A stretch of 64,000 nt of DNA from Phycisphaerales bacterium (GTDB lineage: Bacteria > Planctomycetota > Phycisphaerae > Sedimentisphaerales > Anaerobacaceae). Position 1 is the first letter of the stretch. The number at the start of each line of letters is the position of its first letter. Positions 35,221-42,639 of this stretch are shown piece after piece. The notes beneath the pieces are model-generated. The model did no database searches and was not told the origin of the DNA. It saw nothing but the letters and a program-made list of their open reading frames with translations. Both the position numbers and the translations under genes were made by a program. The stretch spans positions 62,001 through 126,000 of the forward strand of contig PMZJ01000026.1 in assembly GCA_003170415.1 (NCBI GenBank), read 5' to 3'.

Positions 35221-36321
35221 CTACCAACTGTTGTTGTTTACGATTATGCTCCTGAAACTAAAATCTCGCGCGAGCTTACTCGCAGCGGAATTATTTCGGT
35301 ACGCCTTGATTTTTTCCTCATTGCCTTTGTTAATAACGCAATACATCGATGAGCCGCTCCCGCTCAGACAAACAGGCCTGATTCCTGCTCGCTCAATCCT
35401 CTTTTTCAACTCTCTAAGTTTCGTATTCAGCTCAAAGCAACTTTCCTGAAGCATATTTGTGCACAATTCACAAACAAAATCAATCCTCTTTTTCTTAATA
35501 TACCCACTTATTTCCTTGTGCAGCCGTCTATATTTCGCTGAATCGTGCCGATAGTTTGCGTAAACCCTTTGTGTGGAAACATTTACGTCGGGTACAATCA
35601 ATAATACCCCAAATTCACATTTGTCTATTTTTTTTACTTTTTCACCTCTACCGGTACACATTGCCAGTGGCCCGCCTAAAAAAAACGCCACGTCACTGCC
35701 TAATTTGGCCGCCAGCTCCATAAGCTTTTCCCTGCCCAATCCCATCCTCAAAAACCTGTTGATGCCCATCAATGTCCCCGCCGCGTCGCTGCTCCCTGAC
35801 CCCAATCCTGTCCCCGCCGGCATATTTTTCGTCAGCGTTATCCTTAGTGTCGCGGGCATCTTGCCCGCGTTGTTAAAATCCGCAATCTGCAATCCGCAAT
35901 CTAAAATTAGTTTCGCCGCCTTATAAACCAGGTTGTCCTCTCCCTCCGGCACTTTGTATGGCCCCTTGCATATCAGCTCGATACCTGTTTCACTTCGACA
36001 TTCGTCATCGGGTGTTGGATATTGGATATTTACCTGTCCTCTGCCCTCTGTCCTCTGTCCTCTGCCTTCTGCCATCTGCCCTCTGCCTTCCGTCTTCTGT
36101 CTTCTGTCCTCTGTCTTCTGTCTTCCGTTTTCTGTTTTCTGTCTTCTGTCTTCTGCCTTCTGTTCGATAAGTATCTCATCATACCAGTTGATTTTCGCCA
36201 TTATGGTTTCGAGTTCGTGATACCCGTCAGGCCGCTTGCCTTTTACCAATAAGGAAAGATTAATCTTGCCGGGTGCTCTGACTAATAAGCCGTTATTAAC
36301 TTTCGTAAATTGTTCACTCAT
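35221..36321 (-). CDS. ispE: 4-diphosphocytidyl-2-C-methyl-D-erythritol kinase with repeat insertions
   Basis: 366 residues, about 75 longer than usual IspE. The N-terminus LLVRAPGKINLSLLVKGKRPDGYHEL and the GHMP motif PAGTGLGSGSSDAAGTLMG identify the MEP-pathway kinase. Two insertions are visible. The larger one (about residues 55-105) is RRQKTE-type, encoded by a 7-base DNA repeat (36034-36163). The second, about residue 150-165 (LDCGLQIADFNNAGKMPAT), comes from GCAATC-type and GCGGGC-palindromic repeats. The frame stays open, so the protein may still work with surface loops extended. It begins 26 bases after the DUF2971 stop. Confidence 0.88.
   Translation of the reverse strand: MSEQFTKVNNGLLVRAPGKINLSLLVKGKRPDGYHELETIMAKINWYDEILIEQKAEDRRQKTENGRQKTEDRRQKTEGRGQMAEGRGQRTEGRGQVNIQYPTPDDECRSETGIELICKGPYKVPEGEDNLVYKAAKLILDCGLQIADFNNAGKMPATLRITLTKNMPAGTGLGSGSSDAAGTLMGINRFLRMGLGREKLMELAAKLGSDVAFFLGGPLAMCTGRGEKVKKIDKCEFGVLLIVPDVNVSTQRVYANYRHDSAKYRRLHKEISGYIKKKRIDFVCELCTNMLQESCFELNTKLRELKKRIERAGIRPVCLSGSGSSMYCVINKGNEEKIKAYRNNSAASKLARDFSFRSIIVNNNSW
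36034..36163 (+). repeat. 7-base tandem repeat array inside ispE
   Basis: About 18-19 units of YTCTGYC, for example CTCTGTC, CTCTGCC, TTCTGTC, TTCCGTC. Read on the minus strand it codes a seven-residue repeat rich in R, Q, K, T, E. Three units equal 21 bases, so frame is kept only in triplets of units. Flanking bases 36010-36033 (GGTGTTGGATATTGGATATT) match a second spacer repeat also present at about 40240-40265. Confidence 0.85.
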
Positions 36322-36347
36322 TCAAGCATCGTTCCCCTGTTGGTATG

Positions 36348-37124
36348 TTAATATAAGCCATAGAGGTTTGATCTATGAACTCTGTTTTTATCGATTCCAA
36401 ATTTACATGATACGTTTTCTACCAGCTTCACAAACCAATCTTTAGAAAAAGGACCGACATAAACATTCTCAATAAGTTTGGACGGATTTATTTTTATGCG
36501 GATATTATTAGGGCGTTGGATTTTCAATTGTTCAACTTCATATTTCGATTCTATTGCTTTTATTTCGTCATCCGCATCATAGATAAAAGTTCGCAATTCT
36601 TTCTCGTGTTCGAAAGATTTTCTCTTATACGTTATTTTGTCTATACCAGTGAACGACTTTCCGGTAGGATTACCGGGTATCGGCGTTCCCGCATTTTCCG
36701 GATCATAATGTATCTTAGATATATGTATCCTATACTGAGATGAAGAAAGTTCGGATTTAAGTTTTCCAAAAGTAGATTGTATTGCTATTGTTTCATATTC
36801 ATTTTCAGAATACAATTTCCACAAAGCAGCAGATTGAACATCATTAATATGCCAGCAATTTAAATACGCAAAAAGTTGACAGAAATTATGTAATTGTATG
36901 TATTGCTCTTTGATATTCGCATTATTCAAGAACGTTCTTCTAACATTATCATCCTGAAAAAGAGAGAAGCTACATTCAAACGGATCTTCAAATGTATCGG
37001 CTCTGGCAAAATGCAATTCGCTTGTTATCAGTAGATCTATGTATTTAGAGAAATCAATGTACCGCCATATTTGTTCGTTTTCCTTTGAAGATAAAGTTTT
37101 GCTTTCCTTTTGTTCCATAAGCAT
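36348..37124 (-). CDS. DUF2971-like protein
   Basis: 258 residues, AT-rich compared with the flanking genes. The N-terminal part IWRYIDFSKYIDLLITSELHFARADTF, FEDPFECS and CWHINDVQSAALWKLYSE is the DUF2971 pattern; the function is unknown, though the family often sits in defence or mobile regions. It is inserted between a degenerate copy of the ispE start (37125-37244) and the intact ispE gene, so it looks like acquired cargo. ATG 37124 directly abuts the stop of that remnant (TAA at 37125-37127). Confidence 0.75.
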   Translation of the reverse strand: MLMEQKESKTLSSKENEQIWRYIDFSKYIDLLITSELHFARADTFEDPFECSFSLFQDDNVRRTFLNNANIKEQYIQLHNFCQLFAYLNCWHINDVQSAALWKLYSENEYETIAIQSTFGKLKSELSSSQYRIHISKIHYDPENAGTPIPGNPTGKSFTGIDKITYKRKSFEHEKELRTFIYDADDEIKAIESKYEVEQLKIQRPNNIRIKINPSKLIENVYVGPFSKDWFVKLVENVSCKFGIDKNRVHRSNLYGLY

Positions 37125-37244
37125 TTAGTAAGTCAAGCGACCTTCCCTACTCAATTTGTCAATGGTTTCTCCTGCGGCGATTTTCCCCCGCGCCCTAACC
37201 AGTAATCCGGCACCAGTTTTAGTAAATTGCTCATTTTCTGTCAT
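37125..37244 (-). pseudogene. Truncated ispE 5' remnant
   Basis: A 39-codon frame beginning MTENEQFTKTGAGLLVRA. Its first residues align with ispE at EQFTK-x3-GLLVRA-x-GKI (14 of 18 positions), then the sequence diverges to AAGETIDKLSREGRLTY and stops. The DNA is only moderately similar, with changes mainly at third codon positions, so it is not a recent duplicate. GAAAGAG precedes its ATG, and a TATAAT (37269-37274, minus) lies upstream, so the old ispE promoter probably now reads through the remnant and DUF2971 into ispE. Confidence 0.7.
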
Positions 37245-37732
37245 ACTCTTTCACCAACGCTTATTGACATTATACTCCCTCGGCCCGTATTCTGGATACC
37301 GAAATTGTTGAAAGGAGGCCAAGGCAAATGACATATCTAAATTCATCAGGGGAAAAAGGGGTCAGGAGCCTTTTTTCAGGGCGATTCAAAATAAAATCGG
37401 CAATCGCACACGCAGCGAAGCGCAGAGCCCGCTTCGGAAATCTGCGTCTAAACAGTCAGCTTTATAGAAGGGCGATAGAAAAAGTTGTCAGCCGGTCGAT
37501 TGCCCTCGGCAATTGGCAACATCGTTGCCGGCGGATGAGTAGCGGGCATTCACAGATACGAGTATCGAGAAATGACCGTTGCGAGTTTTATCCGCCGTAG
37601 CGAAAGCGAAGGTGGAATGCACCCCGGCTGACAAAACCTGCGGAATCTGCGCAATCAGCGTCTAAAAAGAGTCCGCGTCTGTCCGTGTCTTCAGGATTGA
37701 CTTTACCCCCCTTTTTTCATATCGTTAGAAGC
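37245..37732 (+). other. Repeat-rich spacer
   Basis: About 490 bases without a supported gene. It holds a TATAAT (37269-37274, minus), a stretch of mixed spacer repeats from 37360 on, the GCGAAGG-type palindrome at 37591-37616, and phrases such as AATCTGCGCAATCAGCGTC typical of dispersed repeats. The open frame at 37328-37600 has no family signature and is composed of these repeats. Confidence 0.5.
37591..37616 (+). repeat. Dispersed GCGAAGG-type palindromic repeat, copy 2
   Basis: TCCGCCGTAGC-gaaa-GCGAAGGTGGA, same consensus as copy 1 at 31818-31846 and inverted copy 3 at 43617-43643. Confidence 0.6.
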
Positions 37733-38386
37733 ATGGAAATGTTAGCGACTGTGGATTTAATCAATTTATTTCTGAACCTCGATAAAACCCTCGAGGCGGT
37801 TGTCTCGCAGTATCACGCATGGGTTTATCTCATTCTTTTTATTGTCATCTTCTGCGAAACGGGACTTGTCGTAACACCTTTTCTGCCGGGCGATTCCCTG
37901 CTTTTCGCAGCCGGCTCTCTTGCCGCCCTGCCCAACAGCGTTCTCGAAATACACTTTATGTGGCCGCTTTTGTTCGCGGCGGCTGTCTGCGGCGACAACA
38001 CCAATTACTGGATTGGGTATCTGGTCGGCCCTAAAATTTTCCACAAGGAAAACGTGCGAATCCTCAGCAAAAAGCATCTTGACCAAACCCATCGGTTCTA
38101 CGAAAAGCACGGTGGAAAGACCGTCGTAATCGCCCGCTTTATGCCCATCTTCCGCACCTTCGTTCCTTTTGTCGCAGGCATAGGTAAAATGACTTACTGG
38201 CGGTTCCTCACTTACAGCATCGGCGGGACAATTGCCTGGACTGGCACATTCGTTCTCGGCGGCTATTTCTTTGGCAACATCCCCGTCGTGAAGAGCCATT
38301 TCACAATTGTCATTATGGCCATCATTGTCATCTCCTTAATGCCGGGTGCGATTGCCTTTGTCCGGCAGAGGATGACCAAAAATTAA
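37733..38386 (+). CDS. DedA-family membrane protein
   Basis: About 217 residues with five or six membrane segments. ETGLVVTPFLPGDSLLFAAGSLAA, GDNTNYWIGYLVG and FYEKHGGKTVVIARFMPIFRTFVPFVAGIGKM (the conserved F/G-x-R-F-P-x-x-R region) are DedA signatures. DedA proteins recycle undecaprenyl phosphate or move lipids across the inner membrane. ATG 37733 is the preferred start with AGAAG upstream; GTG 37685 would add 16 poor residues. A strong hairpin follows at 38393. Confidence 0.9.
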   Translation: MEMLATVDLINLFLNLDKTLEAVVSQYHAWVYLILFIVIFCETGLVVTPFLPGDSLLFAAGSLAALPNSVLEIHFMWPLLFAAAVCGDNTNYWIGYLVGPKIFHKENVRILSKKHLDQTHRFYEKHGGKTVVIARFMPIFRTFVPFVAGIGKMTYWRFLTYSIGGTIAWTGTFVLGGYFFGNIPVVKSHFTIVIMAIIVISLMPGAIAFVRQRMTKN

Positions 38387-38392
38387 ATTTAG

Positions 38393-38412
38393 CCCCCTAA
38401 TTTATTAGGGGG
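38393..38412 (+). terminator. Hairpin after the DedA gene
   Basis: CCCCCTAA (38393-38400) pairs perfectly with TTAGGGGG (38405-38412) across TTTA. Weak T content follows (TTGCTCTTT). A near-copy with two G-T pairs lies at 45338-45357. Confidence 0.75.
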
Positions 38413-38424
38413 TTGCTCTTTGTC

Positions 38425-38467
38425 ATTCCCGCGTACCTGTCCTGAGCTTGTCGAAGGAAGCGGGAAT
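38425..38467 (+). repeat. REP-like nested palindrome
   Basis: ATTCCCGC (38425-38432) faces GCGGGAAT (38460-38467), enclosing CCTGTCCTGAGC-TTGTCGAAGG at 38436-38457. The inner part recurs in changed form at about 1967-1990 and 53888-53911. It lies between two genes of the same strand. Confidence 0.65.
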
Positions 38468-38502
38468 CTATGTTTTCAGTGTAATCTGTGTAATCTGTGG
38501 TT

Positions 38503-39063
38503 ATGAACAAGACACAAAAACATGCGTTGTTGAAAGTCGCACGCGATACCGTCGAGGCCGTCATCACCGGCAAACGCCCACCCAAAGTCGAATCCAACGA
38601 CCCTGACCTCGCCACTCACCTCGGCTGCTTCGTTACCCTCAAAACCGGCGACGAGCTTCGCGGCTGCATAGGCCAGTTCACCGCCGACAAACCACTCGTA
38701 AATATGGTCGTCGAAATGGCAAAGGCCTCCGCTACCGGCGACGCAAGATTTTTCGGCAATCAGATAACCCCCGGCGACCTCCCAAACCTCGATATCGAAA
38801 TCTCCGTCCTGTCCCCATTGAAAAAAACCGCCGACCCGCTTTCCCTTCGCCTCGGTGTCGATGGCATATACATAAAAAAGGGTTACCTCTCCGGCTGTTT
38901 TCTTCCCCAGGTCGCCACGGAAACGGGCTGGAGTAAAGAGGAGTTTCTGTCCTATTGCTGCTCCCACAAGGCGGGCCTGCCCGAAGATGCATGGAAAGAC
39001 CCGAAAACCGAAGTATTCCTGTTTTCCGCCGAGGTCTTCGGCTCACCCTTCAAAGATATATGA
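38503..39063 (+). CDS. AMMECR1 / AmmeMemoRadiSam system protein A
   Basis: About 186 residues of the AMMECR1 fold. HLGCFVTLKTGDELRGCIGQFTADKPLV holds the conserved LRGCIG motif; later DLDIEISVLSPLKK-type segment (LPNLDIEISVLSPLK) and GVDGIYIKKGYLSGCFLPQVATE are also diagnostic. It is one of three proteins of the AmmeMemoRadiSam set, with MEMO and a radical SAM enzyme; the partners are not in this window. ATG 38503 is preferred, since the two codons before it lie in a spacer repeat. Its stop overlaps the next start (ATGA at 39060). Confidence 0.92.
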   Translation: MNKTQKHALLKVARDTVEAVITGKRPPKVESNDPDLATHLGCFVTLKTGDELRGCIGQFTADKPLVNMVVEMAKASATGDARFFGNQITPGDLPNLDIEISVLSPLKKTADPLSLRLGVDGIYIKKGYLSGCFLPQVATETGWSKEEFLSYCCSHKAGLPEDAWKDPKTEVFLFSAEVFGSPFKDI

Positions 39064-40226
39064 AAATATTCCGTCAAAACAATTTCGCGAAGCGAGGCGA
39101 GCGAAGTTTACCCACCGCAGTATCAACGAAGGCGGGCAATCTCTTTCTGCTGTCTTCTGTCCTCCGTCTTCTGTCTTCCGTCTTCTTAATCTGTAGTTGC
39201 TTTTCTTTTGTTGGCGTATCATCCGCCGCCGACATCAATACCCCGGCTGGTATGACCGCCTACCTGAAAAGACAAAAACTCCCCGCCCTCAAAGCAATCG
39301 ACTTATGGGAAAACCGGTTCGGCACGGGCCTCAAACTCACCACCGCCCACTACGAAATCTACACAACCTTCCTCGAACCCCTTATGCTCTCAGAGGTCCC
39401 CGGCTTCGTTGAGTCCGCCTATCGCGGCTATCAAAACCAGCTCCCCAATCCAATCGAGACCTCAACCCCATTCACCGTTTATCTCTTCGCCAACCGTCAG
39501 CAGTGGGAGGCATTCACGATAGGTTTCACCGGCCCGCAGGCGCCTATGTATCTCAAAATCAGAACCGGCGCATATTATCTAAACGGCGCGTGCGTTACAT
39601 ATAACATCGGCCTCGAACGAACCTTCTCAAGTTTGGGCCACGAGGGCTGGCACCAGTTCAACTCGCGACTCTTCAAATACCGCCTGCCGAGCTGGCTCGA
39701 CGAAGGCATCGCTATGCAGTTCGAAGTAGCCGAATACAACGGGGGTTTCTTTACCTTTACGCCCGACCGCAACATCTACCGTCTCGGCCCGCTCAAGAAA
39801 ACATTACTCAAAAATAACGTTATCCCTCTCAAGGCCCTCATAACACTCAACCCCGGTGAAGTCGTAACTGAAGGCGATGACGCCGTCGGGGCCTTCTACA
39901 GCCAGGCATACGCCCTCGTCCGCTTCCTCCGCGAAGACGATTACGGCAAACATTTTCCCGAATATCAAAAGCTGCTGTTCGACGGCCTCAACGGCCAGTG
40001 GCCCCTGGCCGGACAGGATATCAGAATCGCCGCCGACAGAAATATACCCATCACCGTCGGCTGGAACAGCGCCGTCGGCAAAATGTTGTTCGAGCATTAT
40101 ATTATCGGTCCGGAATCGACTGTGAAAAAAAAAGAATCAGACCCGGAGGGCACCTCGTTCGATAAAATCGAAAAAAAATACCTCGCCTTTTGCCGAAAAA
40201 TAACTTACTACGTACAGTTTAGATAG
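39060..40226 (+). CDS. DUF1570-family secreted putative metallopeptidase
   Basis: 388 residues from ATG 39060. The signal-peptide region (about residues 25-56) ends in VSSAADI and includes LLSSVLRLLSSVFLICS, encoded partly by the 7-base repeat at 39147-39185. The mature part has LTTAHYEIYTT, a zinc-binding-like SSLGHEGWHQFNSRLFKYRLPSWLDEGIAMQFE (HExxH-like HEGWH and a downstream Glu in DEGIA), and SQAYALVRFLRED, which fits DUF1570. It is translationally coupled to AMMECR1 by ATGA, although a later start inside the repeat is possible. Confidence 0.82.
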   Translation: MKIFRQNNFAKRGERSLPTAVSTKAGNLFLLSSVLRLLSSVFLICSCFSFVGVSSAADINTPAGMTAYLKRQKLPALKAIDLWENRFGTGLKLTTAHYEIYTTFLEPLMLSEVPGFVESAYRGYQNQLPNPIETSTPFTVYLFANRQQWEAFTIGFTGPQAPMYLKIRTGAYYLNGACVTYNIGLERTFSSLGHEGWHQFNSRLFKYRLPSWLDEGIAMQFEVAEYNGGFFTFTPDRNIYRLGPLKKTLLKNNVIPLKALITLNPGEVVTEGDDAVGAFYSQAYALVRFLREDDYGKHFPEYQKLLFDGLNGQWPLAGQDIRIAADRNIPITVGWNSAVGKMLFEHYIIGPESTVKKKESDPEGTSFDKIEKKYLAFCRKITYYVQFR

Positions 40227-40251
40227 ATACTTCCTTATTGGGCATCGGATA

Positions 40252-40827
40252 TTGGATATCGAACATTTACCCCTGATTCTCGCGTCGGCCTCCCCAAGGC
40301 GTAAACAACTCCTCACAGACGCCGGCTACAAATTCACCGTCGTCGTTTCACAAATCGATGAATCCGTTTTCCCAACTGAAAATATCGCCCCCGTCGAATA
40401 TGCCAGACAACTTGCTTTCGCCAAGGCAAACGACGTCGCCGCCAGGTATCCCGATTCGATTGTCATAGGCGCTGATACCGTCGTTGATTTCGAGGGCCAA
40501 ATCATCGGCAAACCACGCGATGCCCGCCACGCCGAAGAAATTACGCGAATGCTCTTCAGCAAACCCCACAAGGTAATCACAGGCCTCGCCCTTATTTGTA
40601 AATCGCGCAATCTGAAAATCGTCGAAGCCGAGACGACGATTGTTTATCCAAGAAAATTGACCGATGCCCAGATTGCCGGGCATATCAAAAGCGGCATCTG
40701 GCGAGATAAAGCCGGCGCCTATTCCATCCGCGACAACGACCCCTTTGTTGACCACATCGATGGCTCTATGACAAACGTAATGGGTATGCCGATGGAACTG
40801 TTCAAGAAGATTTACCCCGTGAGATAA
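40252..40827 (+). CDS. maf: Maf-family nucleoside triphosphate pyrophosphatase
   Basis: 191 residues of the Maf/HAM1 family that hydrolyses noncanonical dNTPs and acts in division arrest. ILASASPRRKQLL, IVIGADTVVDFEG and DKAGAYSIRDNDPFVDHIDGSMTNVMGMPME are conserved. The start is TTG 40252, which lies in the GGATATTGGATAT-type spacer repeat, so the first residues (MDIEH) may derive from the repeat and a later start is possible. The stop codon TAA lies within the 104-bp element that begins at 40811. Confidence 0.9.
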   Translation: MDIEHLPLILASASPRRKQLLTDAGYKFTVVVSQIDESVFPTENIAPVEYARQLAFAKANDVAARYPDSIVIGADTVVDFEGQIIGKPRDARHAEEITRMLFSKPHKVITGLALICKSRNLKIVEAETTIVYPRKLTDAQIAGHIKSGIWRDKAGAYSIRDNDPFVDHIDGSMTNVMGMPMELFKKIYPVR

Positions 40828-40914
40828 ACAATTTACTCAACTTGAAATAATGTTATCTTGTCCCAGGTGCGTAAACTTCATATTAGATTATCGCCTGTTA
40901 TCTCACGGGGTGAA
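40811..40914 (+). repeat. 104-bp terminal-inverted-repeat element, copy 1
   Basis: It runs from TTTACCCCGTGAGATAA to TTATCTCACGGGGTGAA; the end is the reverse complement of the start at 16 of 17 positions. It is identical to copy 2 (41301-41404) except for C/T at 40829. The inner part has no long ORF. The left end forms the last codons and stop of maf (YPVR-stop); read from the right, the right end gives HPVR-stop for the GIY-YIG gene. No clear target-site duplication is seen. Confidence 0.95.
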
Positions 40915-41176
40915 CCACGCCTAAATATTGTTCCAGACGATTTTTGATATATCTCTTCCCCCACGAGCTTTTTAGATATTTCTCCCTTTTTGTGGCATCC
41001 TGTTGATTGATGCAGCCCTCCCAGTAGATTAATTCCAAAGGCACTCGTCTCTTCGTTGATTCCACCTGCCCGCTATTGTGCAATTCTAATCTCTTCCGCA
41101 CGTTGTTGGTGTACCCTACGTAAAATTTCCCGTCCTTTTCAGACCGCAGAACATAAATGTAATAATATTTTCCCAT
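40898..41176 (-). CDS. GIY-YIG nuclease family protein
   Basis: 92 residues, one URI-type GIY-YIG domain. YYIYVL and FYVGYTNNVRKRLELHNSGQ contain the paired motif (the GIY and YIG strands are YIY and YVG here), with conserved R in VRKRL and E in WEGC. Later KREKYLKSSWGKRYIK is also typical. Such stand-alone proteins cut DNA and spread as small mobile genes. Its last four residues and stop (HPVR) come from repeat copy 1, and copy 2 lies 124 bases upstream. The ATG at 41176 has only a weak ribosome site. Confidence 0.9.
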   Translation of the reverse strand: MGKYYYIYVLRSEKDGKFYVGYTNNVRKRLELHNSGQVESTKRRVPLELIYWEGCINQQDATKREKYLKSSWGKRYIKNRLEQYLGVVHPVR

Positions 41177-41300
41177 ATTTTATCTCGTCACCTTATCATA
41201 CTGGGCCTCCGAATAAGATGGTAGATAAATTTTTAATCTGCTTTATCTAAGTATTTCATTTAGGATTCGACGCAGATGATTCATTAATGTAATCTTCCCG

Positions 41301-41404
41301 TTTACCCCGTGAGATAAATAATTTACTCAACTTGAAATAATGTTATCTTGTCCCAGGTGCGTAAACTTCATATTAGATTATCGCCTGTTATCTCACGGGG
41401 TGAA
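41301..41404 (+). repeat. 104-bp terminal-inverted-repeat element, copy 2
   Basis: 103 of 104 bases identical to copy 1 (40811-40914), in the same orientation and 490 bases away. Its right end supplies the last codons and stop (TP-stop, ACC-CCG-TGA) of the HNH-AP2 gene on the minus strand. The 17-bp ends contain stop codons in more than one frame. Confidence 0.95.
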
Positions 41405-41971
41405 ATTAAGTCGGGCAAACTCACCGTGGTACTTCCTGGCAGCAGCATCGTATGCTTTTGCGGCGTCGATTTCGTTGACGAAGCAGCCGAGCCATATTTT
41501 TTTCCCATGATATTTGATTTGTGCGGCCCATTTGTTTCTGTTCTTTAAGAAAATAACACCGATAAATCGAGACGCGGCGTTTTTTCTTTTTGGCTTATTA
41601 CAGTTATTCTGCGAGCGAGTAGCCAGTCGTAAATTGTCCCTGCGATTATCGAGAGAAATGTTGTTTCTATGGTCAACAAGAAGACCGGGAGGGGCGTTCA
41701 TAATTTCTCTATGCAACGAGAGTAATTTTGGCCCATTATCGCAGTGATTGTCGAATCTAACAGCATAGGAAATCCCATTATTTTGTTTTACGAGCCACTC
41801 AAAAGTATTGAGCCAGTAGAAATCCTTCTGGTCAACAATTGCGTATTTGCCTTCGCTCACATAAATCCTGCGGAAAGTGTAGCCGAATTTGTATTGACGA
41901 TAAATCAACAAAGGCCAGGCCAAAATTTTGTCGAGCCAGTTCGGAACATTAATTGTTAAGTTGATCTTCAT
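41393..41971 (-). CDS. HNH endonuclease with AP2 domain
   Basis: About 192 residues. The HNH core is LLSLHREIMNAPPG, then LLVDHRNNISLDNRRDNLRLAT with its His/Asn/His-type metal-binding residues; the AP2/ERF DNA-binding domain is ASRFIGVIFLKNRNKWAAQI-KYHGKKIWLGCFVNEIDAAKAYDAAARKYHG. This is typical of free-standing homing endonucleases. GGAGAGG lies 5 bases before the chosen ATG at 41971; a TTG at 42034 would add 21 residues. The C-terminal TP and stop come from repeat copy 2. Along with the GIY-YIG gene it forms a nuclease-plus-repeat cluster. Confidence 0.88.
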   Translation of the reverse strand: MKINLTINVPNWLDKILAWPLLIYRQYKFGYTFRRIYVSEGKYAIVDQKDFYWLNTFEWLVKQNNGISYAVRFDNHCDNGPKLLSLHREIMNAPPGLLVDHRNNISLDNRRDNLRLATRSQNNCNKPKRKNAASRFIGVIFLKNRNKWAAQIKYHGKKIWLGCFVNEIDAAKAYDAAARKYHGEFARLNFTP

Positions 41972-42639
41972 AATCCTCTCCCTTGTCCTCGACTCAAGCT
42001 TCGTTAGGAACCGCAATCGGGGATCCACAAACAACTAAACACTAAAAACTCAAAACTCATAACTACAGAGGAAAACGCTTCCTCTGTATATGGCGCGAAC
42101 TTGCGCGAAATCGGCGAAAAATCGTGTTTTGGGGATAGGCCGAAATGCACTTAAGTCCTTGCGGGAAAAGGAGTAAAAAAAATTTCAAAAATTCCGAGAT
42201 TGGCCGAAAAACACTTGCGCGCTTTTGGCGAACAAATGTATCATACAAACGTTTCATACAAGTGTTTTATACGACAGTTTGTGTCCAGAATTTAAGCCAT
42301 TGTATTGCAAGGGCTTACATCAGAAAACAGCCTGCCATGAGCCTGTCGAATGGGGCCAAAAAATGACCAAAAAACCACGCAAAAAACGCACTAAAAATGT
42401 CACCTAATTACATATAAGCGATTATGGATAAAGCAGTTATATTGTTTTTTCACCACGAAGAAAAGAAGGGGCACGAAGTTGTTTATTTGTATTTTCCTTC
42501 GTGGTTCTCGGTGGACTTCGTGGTAAAAATGATTGTATTCGGGCAGGTTTTGTCGGTAGAATCAAAAACAATTAAAAACTAAAAATGCGGAAAGGTAACT
42601 ATCCCCGGTCATTCGCAAACAAGATAGAGAGAATCAGAT
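41972..42639 (+). other. Repeat-rich spacer
   Basis: No gene is supported. A perfect 8-base hairpin lies at 42066-42086 (CAGAGGAA-aacgc-TTCCTCTG). CACCACGAAG-type repeats with an inverted partner (CTTCGTGG) occupy about 42460-42530. AAAACTCAAAACTCA-like A-rich sequence sits at 42040-42062. Open frames at 42145-42407 have no family motif. Confidence 0.5.

Noticed and set aside
36034-36163. CRISPR array
   Set aside because: Units are 7 bases with no spacers between them; this is a simple tandem repeat.
36022-36252. Leu/Ser/Cys-rich plus-strand frames opposite ispE
   Set aside because: They are translations of the 7-base repeat in other frames, with no ribosome site.
37328-37600. 90-codon frame in the spacer before DedA
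   Set aside because: It consists of dispersed repeats, has no ribosome site and no family motif.
40811-41404. IS element with a transposase
   Set aside because: No transposase gene lies between or beside the 104-bp copies; only nuclease genes are present, so I call it a repeat plus nuclease cluster instead.
42145-42407. Two short overlapping frames after the HNH gene
   Set aside because: No ribosome site, odd composition and repeat content; not supported as genes.
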